Shown here in pieces: positions 1 to 11,332 of a stretch of DNA of 64,000 nucleotides. The stretch lies in NCBI RefSeq assembly GCF_004784465.1, contig NZ_SRRU01000005.1:124001-188000 (forward strand), written 5' to 3'. Each line of letters starts with the position of its first letter. Position 1 is the stretch's first letter. Position numbers and translations under genes: made by a program. The notes beneath the pieces are model-generated. The model had not been told where the DNA came from. It saw only the letters and a program-made list of their open reading frames with translations, and did not search any database. Origin of the DNA: Streptomyces griseoluteus. Lineage in GTDB: Bacteria; Actinomycetota; Actinomycetes; Streptomycetales; Streptomycetaceae.

Positions 1-1
1 C

Positions 2-337
2 GTCGACCTGCTGCTGGTCAAGCGTGGCGAGAAGGTCACCGTCGAGGTCCCGGTCGTCGCCGAGGGCGAGCTGGCCCCGGGCGGCAACCTGCTCGAGCAC
101 GTGCTGAACGCGCTGCCGGTCGAGGCCGAGGCCACCCACATCCCCGAGTCCGTGACGGTCTCCGTCGAGGGCCTGGAGGCCGGTGCCTCCGTCCACGCCA
201 AGGACATCGAGCTCCCCAAGGGTGTCTCCCTGGCCGTCGAGGGCGACGCCGTCGTCCTCCAGGTCCTGGCCGCGCAGGCCGAGGAGCCGGCCGAGGAAGA
301 GGCCGCCGCGGAGGGCGAAGAGTCCGCCGAGGCCTGA
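2..337 (+). CDS. rplY: 50S ribosomal protein L25/Ctc, C-terminal part
   Basis: The reading frame is open from the left edge, so the N-terminal 5S rRNA-binding part lies outside the window. The visible part begins VDLLLVKRGEKVTVEVPV and is the C-terminal beta domain of the long (CTC/TL5) form of L25, which contacts 5S rRNA in the large subunit. It ends in a very acidic tail rich in Glu and Ala, common in actinobacterial L25. The neighbour downstream is pth, the usual L25-Pth arrangement in bacteria. Identification is from the beta-domain sequence and that pairing. Confidence 0.9.
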   Translation, partial: VDLLLVKRGEKVTVEVPVVAEGELAPGGNLLEHVLNALPVEAEATHIPESVTVSVEGLEAGASVHAKDIELPKGVSLAVEGDAVVLQVLAAQAEEPAEEEAAAEGEESAEA

Positions 338-358
338 GCCGTACCGGCTTGAATCATC

Positions 359-399
359 CGGCAGCCGTCGTCCCCGTTCTCCGGGGGCGGCGGCTGCCG
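359..399 (+). terminator. rplY-pth intercistronic hairpin
   Basis: Inverted repeat with arms at 359-376 and 382-399 (outer CGGCAGCCG / CGGCTGCCG, two G-T wobbles inside). There is no T-run. It ends shortly before the pth ribosome-binding site, so it could attenuate read-through from rplY into pth. Confidence 0.6.
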
Positions 400-421
400 C
401 ATATCGAGGAGAGATGGGTCG

Positions 422-1018
422 TTGAGTACCCCCGCGAACGCCCCTTGGCTGGTGGTCGGGCTCGGTAATCCGGGGCCGGAGTACGCGATGAACCGGCACA
501 ACGTCGGTTTCATGGCGGTGGATCTGCTCGCGGAGCGGATCGGCGGGAAGTTCAAGCGTGCCGGCAAGGCGCAGGCGCAGGTGCTGGAGGGCCGGATCGG
601 TCCGGTGGGTCCGGCGAACCGGCGGGTGATCCTGGCCAAGCCGATGTCGTACATGAACCTGTCGGGCGGTCCGGTGAACGCGCTGCGGGACTTCTACAAG
701 GTGCCGCTCTCCCAGGTGGTGGCGGTCCACGACGAGCTGGACATCGACTACGGTGCGCTGCGGCTGAAGCTGGGCGGCGGCGACAACGGGCACAACGGCC
801 TGAAGTCGATGACGAAGGCGATGGGCCCCGACTACCACCGCGTCCGCTTCGGCATCGGCCGTCCGCCGGGCCGGATGCAGGTGGCGGACTTCGTGCTGAA
901 GGACTTCGCCTCCGCCGAGCGCAAGGAACTGGACTACTTCGTGGACCGCGCGGCGGACGCGGTGGAGTGCCTGGTCACGGAGGGGCTGGAGCGGGCTCAG
1001 TCGGCGTACAACTCGTAG
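422..1018 (+). CDS. pth: peptidyl-tRNA hydrolase
   Basis: Releases tRNA from peptidyl-tRNAs that drop off the ribosome; a cytoplasmic essential enzyme. The 198-residue product has the full family length. Visible motifs are GLGNPGPEY with Asn16, RHNVGF with catalytic His26, [10 protein letters not shown] near residue 75, HDELD near 103-107, and GGGDNGHNG near 118-126, which match the E. coli Asn10, His20, Asp93 and Asn114 positions. The start is TTG at 422, supported by a GAGGAGAG ribosome-binding site at about 405-412; an ATG at 414 is out of frame. It follows rplY. Confidence 0.96.
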   Translation: MSTPANAPWLVVGLGNPGPEYAMNRHNVGFMAVDLLAERIGGKFKRAGKAQAQVLEGRIGPVGPANRRVILAKPMSYMNLSGGPVNALRDFYKVPLSQVVAVHDELDIDYGALRLKLGGGDNGHNGLKSMTKAMGPDYHRVRFGIGRPPGRMQVADFVLKDFASAERKELDYFVDRAADAVECLVTEGLERAQSAYNS

Positions 1019-1040
1019 CGTCCGGGAGGTCGGCGGCACC

Positions 1041-1069
1041 TTGGAGTTGACCCGCCGTAGGGGTATGGC
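1041..1069 (+). promoter_or_regulatory. promoter of the small membrane protein gene
   Basis: TTGGAG at 1041-1046, a 17-base spacer, and TATGGC at 1064-1069: a vegetative-type promoter. It argues for translation starting at ATG 1084 and not at ATG 1072, which lies only two bases after the -10. Confidence 0.5.
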
Positions 1070-1083
1070 CAATGATCCCGGCC

Positions 1084-1572
1084 ATGCCTGCTGCCTCCGC
1101 CACTTCCGCGCGTTCCGGCTCCGTCGTCCGGGTGGGCCGGGTCGTGGCCGCGGGGGTGTTCGCCGCGCTGATCGTGTTCGCCGGGGCCTGGGGGTCCTGG
1201 GGGAGCGCGCAGCACGCGATGCTGCCCAAGGGGCGCGAGCGGGGCACGCTGACGGTGACGGACTGTCTGCCGGAGCGGTGTGCGGGCACGTTCAAGCCGC
1301 TGTCGCCCGGCGCCACCGCGCGGCCCTCCGTCCGCATCGAGCGGTCGGTGGTGGTGCGCGAGGGGCACAGCTACGACGTCGTCCTGGAACCCGGTACGGA
1401 CGTCGCCGTGCGCGCGGGCGTCTCCGGTGTGCTGCTGGCCTGGCTGCCGCTCGGCGGCGCGCTGCTGCTGGCCTCGGTGGTGGTCGCGGGCGGCATGCGG
1501 ATGCCCCGGGCGGCCTGGGTGCTGGGCCTGGCGGGCGCGGGCCTGCTGACGGCGGCCTTCGTGCTGTCCTGA
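1084..1572 (+). CDS. small membrane protein of unknown function
   Basis: 162 residues from ATG 1084; an in-frame ATG at 1072 would add four residues. There is an N-terminal membrane segment (VVAAGVFAALIVFAGAW), then a segment of about 90 residues, probably extracytoplasmic, that contains a CLPERC cysteine pair. Two further hydrophobic segments end the protein (VLLAWLPLGGALLLASVVVAG and AAWVLGLAGAGLLTAAFVLS). I do not recognise a family. It sits alone between pth and the convergent ppc, sharing the strong hairpin at 1617-1650. Confidence 0.75.
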   Translation: MPAASATSARSGSVVRVGRVVAAGVFAALIVFAGAWGSWGSAQHAMLPKGRERGTLTVTDCLPERCAGTFKPLSPGATARPSVRIERSVVVREGHSYDVVLEPGTDVAVRAGVSGVLLAWLPLGGALLLASVVVAGGMRMPRAAWVLGLAGAGLLTAAFVLS

Positions 1573-1616
1573 GATAGCCGTCCTGAGAAAGCCGTCCTGA
1601 GCCGTCCTGATACGCC

Positions 1617-1650
1617 GGTGCCCCCGGAGCCGACACGCTCCGGGGGCACC
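1617..1650. terminator. bidirectional terminator hairpin
   Basis: A 14-bp perfect stem (GGTGCCCCCGGAGC / GCTCCGGGGGCACC) with a 6-base loop lies between the convergent membrane-protein gene and ppc. Just upstream, 1577-1610 holds three imperfect copies of GCCGTCCTGA. Confidence 0.85.
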
Positions 1651-1666
1651 GCCGTACCGCCGCGGG

Positions 1667-4399
<2,733 letters not shown>

Positions 4400-4572
4400 A
4401 GGTGCGGCTCCTTGCGTGTTGAAGCTCATCCGGCGGGAACCCGGACACCCATCCATCACGCGGCAAAACGCCGCATACCGGCCGGAACGTCCGGGAAGTA
4501 AACAGAGCGGACCGCGCTGTCCGACCGTCTCCAAGGATAGGTGTCCCGGTGGACGCGCAGGATCTCGGGCTC

Positions 4573-4600
4573 TTGCCGCCGGCCGAACCGCTGACATACT
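4573..4600 (+). promoter_or_regulatory. desaturase promoter
   Basis: TTGCCG at 4573-4578 and CATACT at 4595-4600, 16 bases apart. The tandem palindromes begin at the last -10 base, so a bound repressor would cover the transcription start. Confidence 0.5.
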
Positions 4601-4629
4601 TACGACGCCGTAGGTTACGGAACCGTAGG
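4600..4629 (+). promoter_or_regulatory. tandem TetR-type operator of the desaturase operon
   Basis: Two adjacent 15-base units, TTACGACGCCGTAGG and TTACGGAACCGTAGG. Each contains the inverted repeat TACG-N4-CGTA. They lie immediately downstream of the -10. The likely ligand is the TetR-family protein encoded at 5695-6372, the second gene of the same operon. Confidence 0.6.
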
Positions 4630-4699
4630 GACGTACCGTCCGTTCCGTACCTGTCCGGCACTCTCTCGACCCCCGCCCTCGACCCCACAGGGGACGCGC

Positions 4700-5698
4700 A
4701 TGACCTCAAGTAGTTCCGATGTGATCGACGAAGTCCGCGCCGACGGCGCCACCGCCACGCTGGGCGGCGAACAGAAGCGCTCGATCGAACAGATCGCGCT
4801 CCTGGTGTTCATCGTCGTACCGTTCCTGGCCCTGCTGGCGGCCGTGCCGCTGGTGTGGGGCTGGGGGGTGAGCTGGCTCGACCTGGGCCTGCTGGTGTTC
4901 TTCTACTTCCTCGGGTGCCACGGCATCACGATCGGCTTCCACCGCTACTTCACCCACGGCTCCTTCAAGGCGAAGCGGCCGCTCAGGATCGCGCTGGCGA
5001 TCATGGGGTCGATGGCGGTGGAGGGGCCGCTCGTGCGCTGGGTGGCCGACCACCGCAGGCACCACAAGTTCTCCGACGCCGAGGGCGACCCCCACTCGCC
5101 GTGGCGGTTCGGGGAGACGCTCCCCGCGCTGATGAAGGGCCTGTGGTGGGCCCACATCGCCTGGATGTTCGACGAGGAGCAGACCCCGCAGGAGAAGTAC
5201 GCGCCGGACCTGGTCAGGGACCCGGCCATGCGGGCGATCTCCCGGCAGTTCGCGCTGTGGACGGCCGTCTCGCTGCTGCTGCCCCCGCTGATCGGCGGGC
5301 TGGCCACGATGTCCTGGTGGGGCGCCTTCACCGGGTTCTTCTGGGGTTCACTCGTCCGGGTGGCCCTGCTGCACCACGTGACGTGGTCGATCAACTCGAT
5401 CTGTCACGCGGTGGGCAAGCGCCCGTTCAAGTCCCGCGACCGCTCGGGCAACGTGTGGTGGCTGGCCGTGCTGTCCTGCGGCGAGTCCTGGCACAACCTG
5501 CACCACGCCGACCCGACCTCCGCGCGGCACGGCGTGGAGCGCGGGCAGATCGATTCCTCGGCCCGGTTCATCCGCTGGTTCGAGAAGCTCGGCTGGGCCT
5601 ATGACGTGCGCTGGCCGTCCCGCTCGCGCATCGATTCCCGCCGCACCGACGACGAGGGTTCCTCCCGGCGCGGGAAGGCTGCCGCGAAGGCGGCATGA
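4700..5698 (+). CDS. fatty acyl-CoA delta-9 desaturase (membrane di-iron)
   Basis: Introduces a double bond into saturated acyl chains at the membrane, using a di-iron centre. 332 residues with the three histidine boxes of the stearoyl-CoA desaturase family: HRYFTH at 81-86, HRRHH at 118-122 and HNLHH about 70 residues from the C-terminus. Hydrophobic hairpins lie near 31-55, 60-80 and 185-215. The tail is basic and hydrophilic. The stop overlaps the start of the TetR gene (ATGA), so the two are translationally coupled. Expression is probably set by the operator at 4600-4629. Confidence 0.93.
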   Translation: MTSSSSDVIDEVRADGATATLGGEQKRSIEQIALLVFIVVPFLALLAAVPLVWGWGVSWLDLGLLVFFYFLGCHGITIGFHRYFTHGSFKAKRPLRIALAIMGSMAVEGPLVRWVADHRRHHKFSDAEGDPHSPWRFGETLPALMKGLWWAHIAWMFDEEQTPQEKYAPDLVRDPAMRAISRQFALWTAVSLLLPPLIGGLATMSWWGAFTGFFWGSLVRVALLHHVTWSINSICHAVGKRPFKSRDRSGNVWWLAVLSCGESWHNLHHADPTSARHGVERGQIDSSARFIRWFEKLGWAYDVRWPSRSRIDSRRTDDEGSSRRGKAAAKAA

Positions 5699-6372
5699 TT
5701 GACGGCGTGGCCACCGACTCCAGCAGCACCCCGAGCAACGACAAGACGCGGCGGACCCGCCGGACCCGGATGACCGGTGCGGAGCGCCGCCAGCAGTTGC
5801 TGGAGATCGGCCGGACCCTCTTCGCGGCGAAGGGCTTCGAGGGCACGTCGGTGGAGGAGATCGCGGCCAAGGCCGGGGTCTCCAAGCCGGTGGTGTACGA
5901 GCACTTCGGCGGCAAGGAGGGGCTGTACGCGGTCGTGGTGGACCGGGAGATGCGGTGCCTGCTCGACATGGTCACCGGCTCGCTGACCGCCGGCCACCCC
6001 CGTGAGCTGTGCGAGCAGGCCGCGTTCGCGCTGCTGGACTACATCGAGGAGTACACGGACGGTTTCCGCATCCTCGTCCGCGACTCCCCCATCCCGCAGT
6101 CCACGGGCTCCTTCGCCTCGCTGATCTCCGACATCGCCACCCAGGTGGAGGACATCCTGGGCCGCGAGTTCAAGAGCCGCGGCTTCGACTCCAAGCTCGC
6201 CCCGCTCTACGCCCAGGCCCTGGTCGGCATGGTCGCCCTCACCGGCCAGTGGTGGCTGGACGTCCGGCGCCCCAAGAAGGCCGAGGTCGCCGCCCACCTC
6301 GTCAACCTCGCCTGGCACGGCCTGGACGGCCTGGAACAGAAGCCCCGCCTGATAGGCCACCGCAAGAGCTAG
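5695..6372 (+). CDS. TetR-family repressor, coupled to the desaturase
   Basis: 225 residues. A basic Arg/Thr-rich leader is followed by a TetR N-terminal domain, with the helix-turn-helix at about 51-70 (TSVEEIAAKAGVSKPVVYEH) and the typical FGGKEGLY that follows. The C-terminal ligand domain is helical and unassigned. ATG 5695 overlaps the desaturase stop codon; GTG 5707 is an alternative start. By context it senses an acyl-CoA or lipid signal and represses its own operon through the tandem palindromes at 4600-4629. Its stop overlaps that of the convergent tam gene. Confidence 0.88.
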   Translation: MIDGVATDSSSTPSNDKTRRTRRTRMTGAERRQQLLEIGRTLFAAKGFEGTSVEEIAAKAGVSKPVVYEHFGGKEGLYAVVVDREMRCLLDMVTGSLTAGHPRELCEQAAFALLDYIEEYTDGFRILVRDSPIPQSTGSFASLISDIATQVEDILGREFKSRGFDSKLAPLYAQALVGMVALTGQWWLDVRRPKKAEVAAHLVNLAWHGLDGLEQKPRLIGHRKS

Positions 6373-7196
6373 CGGGTGTCTCGCCGATCAGACCGGGACA
6401 TCCCCTGGGCCCCCTTCACCGCCACCGCGAACAGGCGCCGGAAAGGCAGGACCGTGCCGTGCGGGGCCGCCGGGTAGGCCTCGCGGAGCAGCTCGCGGTA
6501 CTCGCCGACGAAGGCGTCCCGCGCTTCCGGGTCGTCGGCCAGCGCGGTCAGGGCGGGGCGCAGGCCGGTGCCCTTGACCCAGTCCAGGACCGGGTCGTCA
6601 CCGGGGAGGACGTGCTGGTACGTGGTCTGCCAGACGTCGGTGGCGCAGCCCAGGCGGGCGAGGTGGTCCAGGTAGACACCGGGGGCGTGGACGGAGTCGG
6701 GGGCGCGCAGGACGCCGGCCAGGCGGGATGCCCAGCGGGGCGTGGCGGCGAGTTCGCGCATCAGGGTGTGCAGCGGGGCATCGGTGTTGTCCGGCACCTG
6801 GAAGGCGAGGACCCCGCCCGGCTTCAGCGCGCCGATCCAGTCCCCGAACCGGTTCAGGTGACCCGGCACCCACTGGAGGGTGGCGTTGGAGAACAGCAGG
6901 TCGTGCGGGCTCTCGGGCGTCCAGGTGCGGGCGTCGGCGGGGGCGAACTCCAGCGCGGGCTGCTCGGCGCGGGCGCGCTCCAGCATCTCGGGCGAGTTGT
7001 CGTACCCGGTGATCCGGGCGCCGGGCCAGCGTTCGGCGAGCAGCGCGGTGGCGTTGCCGGGACCGCAGCCGAGGTCGGCGATCCGGGGCCGCCCGGAGGG
7101 CAGGCCGGGGACGCGGGCCAGCAGATCCACGAACGGGCGCAGCCGGTGGCCGGAGTGACGGAGGTACTGGGCGGGGTCCCAGGAGGGCGTCGTCAT
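6369..7196 (-). CDS. tam: trans-aconitate 2-methyltransferase
   Basis: SAM-dependent methylation of trans-aconitate, an inhibitor of aconitase that forms spontaneously from cis-aconitate. 275 residues with the class I methyltransferase motif IADLGCGPGNATALL near the N-terminus and ITGYDNSPEML after it; the opening WDPAQYLRHSGHRLRPF is typical of Tam. ATG 7196 is chosen over GTG 7205 because GGAAGG lies 8 bases upstream of it. It is divergent from the MarR-type gene at 7286, as in S. coelicolor, where that regulator is TamR. Confidence 0.93.
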   Translation of the reverse strand: MTTPSWDPAQYLRHSGHRLRPFVDLLARVPGLPSGRPRIADLGCGPGNATALLAERWPGARITGYDNSPEMLERARAEQPALEFAPADARTWTPESPHDLLFSNATLQWVPGHLNRFGDWIGALKPGGVLAFQVPDNTDAPLHTLMRELAATPRWASRLAGVLRAPDSVHAPGVYLDHLARLGCATDVWQTTYQHVLPGDDPVLDWVKGTGLRPALTALADDPEARDAFVGEYRELLREAYPAAPHGTVLPFRRLFAVAVKGAQGMSRSDRRDTR

Positions 7197-7221
7197 GACA
7201 GCCACCTTCCCGAAGAGTTTC

Positions 7222-7235
7222 TCTCGATGTCAAGA
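7222..7235. promoter_or_regulatory. TamR-type operator
   Basis: TCTCGA-TG-TCAAGA, a 14-base palindrome with one mismatch, lies in the 89-base gap between tam and tamR. A related half site TCAAGA recurs at 7245-7250. It is the kind of TCTYGA-N2-TCAAGA site known for S. coelicolor TamR and would control both divergent genes. Confidence 0.7.
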
Positions 7236-7272
7236 TACTCAGCTTCAAGAGACTTCACGTCGACACAACCAC

Positions 7273-7278
7273 TACACT
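7273..7278 (+). promoter_or_regulatory. tamR -10 element
   Basis: TACACT ends 8 bases before the tamR ATG at 7286, placing the transcript start at or next to the start codon. There is no ribosome-binding site, so a leaderless mRNA is likely. Confidence 0.4.
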
Positions 7279-7285
7279 GATCTCC

Positions 7286-7783
7286 ATGGAGGACGAGGTC
7301 GATCGGCTGGTCGCAGCGTGGCGCCGGGAGCGCCCTGACCTCGACGTGGAACCACTGGAAGTGCTGAGCCGGGTGAGCAGGCTGGCCCGGCACCTGGACC
7401 GCGCCCGACGGCTCGCCTTCTCCGAGCACCAGCTGGAGCCCTGGGAGTTCGACGTGCTGACCGCGCTGCGCCGCGCCGGCAACCCGTACCAGCTCTCCCC
7501 CGGCCAGTTGCTCACCCAGACGCTGGTCACCTCGGGCACGATGACCAACCGCATCGACCGGCTGGCCAAGAAGGGCCTCGTGGAGCGGCTGCCCGACCCC
7601 AGCGACCGGCGCGGGGTGCTGGTGCGGCTGACCGACACCGGCCGGGACCGCGCCGACGAGGCACTGGCGGGCCTGCTGGCCCAGGAGCGGGCCATCCTCG
7701 GCGAGCTGTCCCGTGCCCAGCGCGGCGAACTCGCCGGGCTGCTACGCCAGTTGACCGCCCCGTTCGACAACGTCCCCGGTTAG
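7286..7783 (+). CDS. tamR: MarR-family regulator TamR
   Basis: 165 residues with a MarR winged-helix core: a long N-terminal helix, QLLTQTLVTSGTMTNRIDRLAKKGLVER as the recognition region, and the wing DPSDRRGVLVRLTDTG. In S. coelicolor the protein in this position represses itself, tam and aconitase and is released by citrate, cis- and trans-aconitate and isocitrate. The same role is inferred here from the divergent tam gene and the palindrome at 7222-7235. Its last 42 bases overlap the 3' end of the convergent response-regulator gene. Confidence 0.9.
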   Translation: MEDEVDRLVAAWRRERPDLDVEPLEVLSRVSRLARHLDRARRLAFSEHQLEPWEFDVLTALRRAGNPYQLSPGQLLTQTLVTSGTMTNRIDRLAKKGLVERLPDPSDRRGVLVRLTDTGRDRADEALAGLLAQERAILGELSRAQRGELAGLLRQLTAPFDNVPG

Positions 7784-8509
7784 GTCGACCGGCCCCACCC
7801 CGGCCCGCCGGGCCAGCGCCACGGCGGCCAGCGTGGAGTGCACGCCCAGCTTGCCCAGCACGTTCTGCATATGGGTGCGGACGGTGTGCGGGGAGAGGAA
7901 CAGCCGCTCCGCGACCGCCTTCCGGCCGAGCCCGGCGACCATGCAGCGCAGCACTTCCCGCTCGCGCGGGGTCAGCGACTGCACCAGCCGCTCGCTCTCG
8001 CTGCGGTGCTTGCGCGCCGCCGTCAGCTCCTTGAGCACGCCGGTGAGCAGCGCGGCCGGCAGATGCGTCTCGTCCCGCAGCACGCCCCTGATCACGGTGA
8101 GCAGCCGGGACAGCGAGCAGTCCTTGGCGACCCAGCCGGAGGCGCCCGCCTGGAGCGCGAGGGCGGCCCGGTGCGGGTCGTCCTTCTCGGCGAGCACCAC
8201 CGTGCGCACCCCGGCCTGCGCCGAACGCACCCCGGCGACCAGCGAGATGCCGTCCACCAGACCGTCCGCGTCGCCCGCCTGCACCGGTACGGCCGCCCGC
8301 CCGCCGGGCAGGGCCCGGCCGAGGTCGGCGTCGACCAGCAGCACGTCGTAGCGGCGGCCCTCGGTGGCTGCGCGCTCCAGGCAGCGCAGCGCGGCCGGGC
8401 CGCTGCCCGCGGCGGACACGTCCACGTCGGGCTCGGCGGCCAGTGCCGCCGCCAGTGACTCGGCGAAGATGCGATGGTCGTCCACGACCAGCACTCGGAT
8501 GCGAACCAC
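7742..8509 (-). CDS. orphan NarL/LuxR-type response regulator
   Basis: About 255 residues. An N-terminal receiver carries the acidic pair VVDDH and a conventional acceptor in VLLVDADLG. A C-terminal LuxR helix-turn-helix has LTPREREVLRCMVAGLGRKAVAERLFLSPHTVRTH. GTG 8509 is preferred to the further upstream GTG 8533 because GGAAGGGGG lies just before it. No histidine kinase is adjacent, so its partner is unknown. The 3' end overlaps tamR by 42 bases on the opposite strand. Confidence 0.85.
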   Translation of the reverse strand: MVRIRVLVVDDHRIFAESLAAALAAEPDVDVSAAGSGPAALRCLERAATEGRRYDVLLVDADLGRALPGGRAAVPVQAGDADGLVDGISLVAGVRSAQAGVRTVVLAEKDDPHRAALALQAGASGWVAKDCSLSRLLTVIRGVLRDETHLPAALLTGVLKELTAARKHRSESERLVQSLTPREREVLRCMVAGLGRKAVAERLFLSPHTVRTHMQNVLGKLGVHSTLAAVALARRAGVGPVDLTGDVVERGGQLA

Positions 8510-8711
8510 GAAACCCCCTTCCCCAGGCTCCACTTGGAGCAGGGGTCACCCACGGCCCGGCAACGGCGCGGCGGCCGCCGTCGCGGAAACTGCTACCCCC
8601 GGCGCGGTCCCCGTACCCGCCCGTCCCACCCCCTGATCGGCCACCCGCCCCCACGGGGACCGCTCTTGGGGTCCCTCAGCGTACGGGCGGCTCCTGGCCA
8701 GGGGGAGCCGA

Positions 8712-8741
8712 TTGACGGAACTGACCGGCCGTCGCGTTTAT
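8712..8741 (+). promoter_or_regulatory. candidate promoter of the acetyltransferase gene
   Basis: TTGACG at 8712-8717 and a weak -10 (GTTTAT) at 8736-8741. The -10 ends ten bases before ATG 8752, which favours that start and a leaderless or near-leaderless transcript. Confidence 0.35.
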
Positions 8742-8751
8742 GGTGTGCCGC

Positions 8752-9195
8752 ATGTTTCGGATCGAGACGGAAGTGGACAAGGACCGACGGGATCTGCTGC
8801 GCGCCCGGCTGCGGGACACCAACACGGCGGCCTCCCCGGTGCTGGCCGCGCTGCGCGGCTCGCCGGGCGACCGGCACACCCCACTCCACGTGTGGGTGCT
8901 GGACGAGGCGGGCGGACTCGCCGGGGGGCTGGTCGGGCACACCTGGGCGGGCTGGCTGCACGTCACGTATCTGTGGGTGGACGCCCGGTACCGGGGCGCG
9001 GGTCTCGGCTCCCGGCTGCTGGACGAGGCCGAGCGCGTCGCGCACACCGGCCGGGGCTGCGCGCGCGCCCGCGTGGAGACCTGGGACTTCCAGGCCCCGG
9101 CGTTCTACAAGGACCGCGGCTACGACGTGGTGTCCGTGATCCCCGACTACCCGCCGGGGATCACGGAGTACACACTGACCAAGCGGCTCGGCTGA
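8752..9195 (+). CDS. GNAT-family N-acetyltransferase
   Basis: 147 residues from ATG 8752 (an upstream in-frame ATG at 8740 would add four). GNAT signature in the middle: LWVDARYRGAGLGSRLLDEAE, the R/Q-x-x-G-x-G/A acetyl-CoA loop, followed by ETWDFQAPAFYKDRGYDVV, the usual beta-bulge and C-terminal strand. The substrate cannot be told from sequence. The gene is alone, upstream of the convergent galK. Confidence 0.85.
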   Translation: MFRIETEVDKDRRDLLRARLRDTNTAASPVLAALRGSPGDRHTPLHVWVLDEAGGLAGGLVGHTWAGWLHVTYLWVDARYRGAGLGSRLLDEAERVAHTGRGCARARVETWDFQAPAFYKDRGYDVVSVIPDYPPGITEYTLTKRLG

Positions 9196-9206
9196 GGCCG
9201 CCGGGC

Positions 9207-10370
9207 TCAGCCCAGGCGGCGGGCGCCCGGCGAGGGGACGGCCTCGAAGACGCGCGGGGCGGTGTGTCCGGCCGCCGCGAACGCCTCCTCCACCGCCTTG
9301 GTGAGGGTGTCCACCGCGGACGCCTCGGCCAGCGCGATCGCGGAGCCGCCGAAGCCGCCGCCGGTCATCCGGGCGCCGAGCGCGCCGGCGGCCAGTGCGG
9401 TGTCGACCGCGAGGTCCAGCTCCGGGCAGGAGATCCGGAAGTCGTCGCGCAGCGAGGCGTGGCCCTCGGTGAGGACCGGCCCGATGGCCCGGACGTCGCC
9501 CGAGGTCAGCAGCTCCACCACCCGCTCGACGCGCCGGTTCTCGGTGACGATGTGCCGCACCAGCCGGCGCACCTCCGCCGCGTCCTCCGCGGAGCCGAGC
9601 TGCTCCAGCGCCGCGTCCAGCCCGTCGTACGCCACGTCGCGCAGGGCGTCGACCCCGAGCAGAGCCGCGCCCTTCTCGCAGCCGGCCCGGCGCTTGCCGT
9701 ACTCGCCGCCGCTGTGGGCGTGCTTGACCCGGGTGTCGACCACCAGCAGCCGCAGGCCCTCGGCGGCCAGGTCGAACGGGATCTGCCGCTGGGACAGGTC
9801 GCGGGTGTCCAGGAAGAGCGCGTGGCCCTCCTCGCAGCAGGCCGACGCGGTCTGGTCCATGATGCCGGTGGGCGCGCCGACGTAGACGTTCTCCGCGCGC
9901 TGGCACAGCCGGGCCAGCTTCCAGCGCGGCAGGTCCAGGCCGAACAGGTCGTCCAGCGCGAGCGCGATGACGACCTCCAGCGCGGCCGAGGACGACAGTC
10001 CGGCGCCGGTCGGCACGGTGGAGGCGAGGTGGACGTCGGCGCCGGTGACCGGGTGCCCGGCCTCGCGCAGCGCCCACACCACGCCCGCCGGGTACGCGGT
10101 CCAGTCGTCGTCGGTGCCCGGCGCGAGGCCGTCCAGGACGAGTTCGACGACCTCGCCCTCGACGTCGGCCGAGTGCAGCCGCAGAACGCCGTCGGTGCGG
10201 CGCGAGACGGCGGCGGTGACCTGGTGCGGCAGCGCGAACGGCATGACGAAGCCGTCGTTGTAGTCGGTGTGTTCGCCGATCAGGTTGACCCGGCCCGGCG
10301 CCGCCCACACCCCTTCCGGTGCCGCCCCGTACAGCTCGGTGAAGCGTTCCCGGACCTGCTGTGCCCCCAC
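9207..10370 (-). CDS. galK: galactokinase
   Basis: Phosphorylates galactose at C1, the first Leloir step. 387 residues, the normal length. It carries the galactokinase signature GRVNLIGEHTDYNDGFVMP near the N-terminus, the GHMP loop VPTGAGLSSSAALEV, and the C-terminal ARMTGGGFGGSAIAL. The start is GTG 10370, which overlaps the galE stop (TAGTG), so translation is coupled. It is the last gene of galT-galE-galK. Confidence 0.96.
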   Translation of the reverse strand: MGAQQVRERFTELYGAAPEGVWAAPGRVNLIGEHTDYNDGFVMPFALPHQVTAAVSRRTDGVLRLHSADVEGEVVELVLDGLAPGTDDDWTAYPAGVVWALREAGHPVTGADVHLASTVPTGAGLSSSAALEVVIALALDDLFGLDLPRWKLARLCQRAENVYVGAPTGIMDQTASACCEEGHALFLDTRDLSQRQIPFDLAAEGLRLLVVDTRVKHAHSGGEYGKRRAGCEKGAALLGVDALRDVAYDGLDAALEQLGSAEDAAEVRRLVRHIVTENRRVERVVELLTSGDVRAIGPVLTEGHASLRDDFRISCPELDLAVDTALAAGALGARMTGGGFGGSAIALAEASAVDTLTKAVEEAFAAAGHTAPRVFEAVPSPGARRLG

Positions 10371-11332
10371 TAGTGCTCCCTCTGCGTGTCGCGCGCGAAC
10401 TCCCAGGCGTCCGCGATGATCCCGGCGAGGTCCGCGCGGGACGGGTTCCACCCCAGTGTGGCGCGTGCGGTCTCGGCCGACGCCACCAGGACCGCCGGGT
10501 CGCCTGCCCGGCGCGGGGCGGTGACCTCGGGGATGGGGTGGCCGGTGACCTCACGGGCGGTCTCGACGACCTCGCGGACGGAGAAGCCGTTGCCGTTGCC
10601 GAGGTTGCAGATCAGGTGCTCGCCGGAGCGCGCGGCGCCGAGGGCGAGCAGATGGGCGTCGGCGAGGTCGGCGACGTGGATGTAGTCGCGTACGCAGGTG
10701 CCGTCGGGGGTCGGGTAGTCGTCGCCGTAGACGGAGATGGCCTCGCGGCGGCCCTGGGCGACCTGGAGGACGAGCGGGATGAGATGGGACTCGGGGTCGT
10801 GGCGCTCGCCGTACGGGCCGTAGGCACCGGCCACGTTGAAGTAGCGCAGGGAGACGGCGGCCAGGCCGTGGGCGTGCGCCTCGCTGGTGATCATGTGGTC
10901 GACGGCCAGCTTGGAGGCGCCGTAGGGGTTGGTCGGGCGGGTCGGGGCGGACTCCGGGATCGGGACCTCCTCGGGCTCGCCGTAGGTGGCGGCGGTGGAG
11001 GAGAAGACCAGCCGGTTCACGCCCGCCTCGCGCATGGCGGCGAGCAGGGCCATGGTGCCGCCGACGTTGTTCTCCCAGTACTTCTCCGGCTTCACCACCG
11101 ACTCGCCGACCTGGGAGAAGGCGGCGAAGTGCAGCACCGCGTCGTAGGACGGGTCGAGCCACTTCGCGGCGTCGCGGATGTCGCCCTCGACGAAGGCGGC
11201 ACCGGCGGGCACGCCCGCGCGGAAGCCGGTGGAGAGATTGTCGAGGACGGTGACCTCGTGCCCCGCCTCCAGCAGATGCTGGGCGACGACGCTGCCCACA
11301 TAACCCGCGCCACCCGTCACCAGGTACTTCAT
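10370..11332 (-). CDS. galE: UDP-glucose 4-epimerase
   Basis: Interconverts UDP-galactose and UDP-glucose. 320 residues of the extended SDR family: NAD-binding GGAGYVGS at the N-terminus, and the catalytic YGASK in the segment [14 protein letters not shown]. The ATG at 11332 overlaps the galT stop as ATGA. It is the middle gene of the operon. Confidence 0.95.
   Translation of the reverse strand: MKYLVTGGAGYVGSVVAQHLLEAGHEVTVLDNLSTGFRAGVPAGAAFVEGDIRDAAKWLDPSYDAVLHFAAFSQVGESVVKPEKYWENNVGGTMALLAAMREAGVNRLVFSSTAATYGEPEEVPIPESAPTRPTNPYGASKLAVDHMITSEAHAHGLAAVSLRYFNVAGAYGPYGERHDPESHLIPLVLQVAQGRREAISVYGDDYPTPDGTCVRDYIHVADLADAHLLALGAARSGEHLICNLGNGNGFSVREVVETAREVTGHPIPEVTAPRRAGDPAVLVASAETARATLGWNPSRADLAGIIADAWEFARDTQREH

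Larger units (their letters stand above)
4400..4699. other. ppc / desaturase intergenic region
   Basis: 300 bases without a gene, between divergent starts. It holds the ppc leader, with a short hairpin GCGGC-AAAAC-GCCGC at 4460-4474, and on the right the desaturase promoter and tandem operator described separately. I could not pick out a convincing ppc promoter. Confidence 0.6.

Noticed and set aside
1577..1610. Three copies of GCCGTCCTGA as a possible CRISPR-like or regulatory array
   Set aside because: Too short, no spacers and directly abutting a terminator; most likely local slippage.
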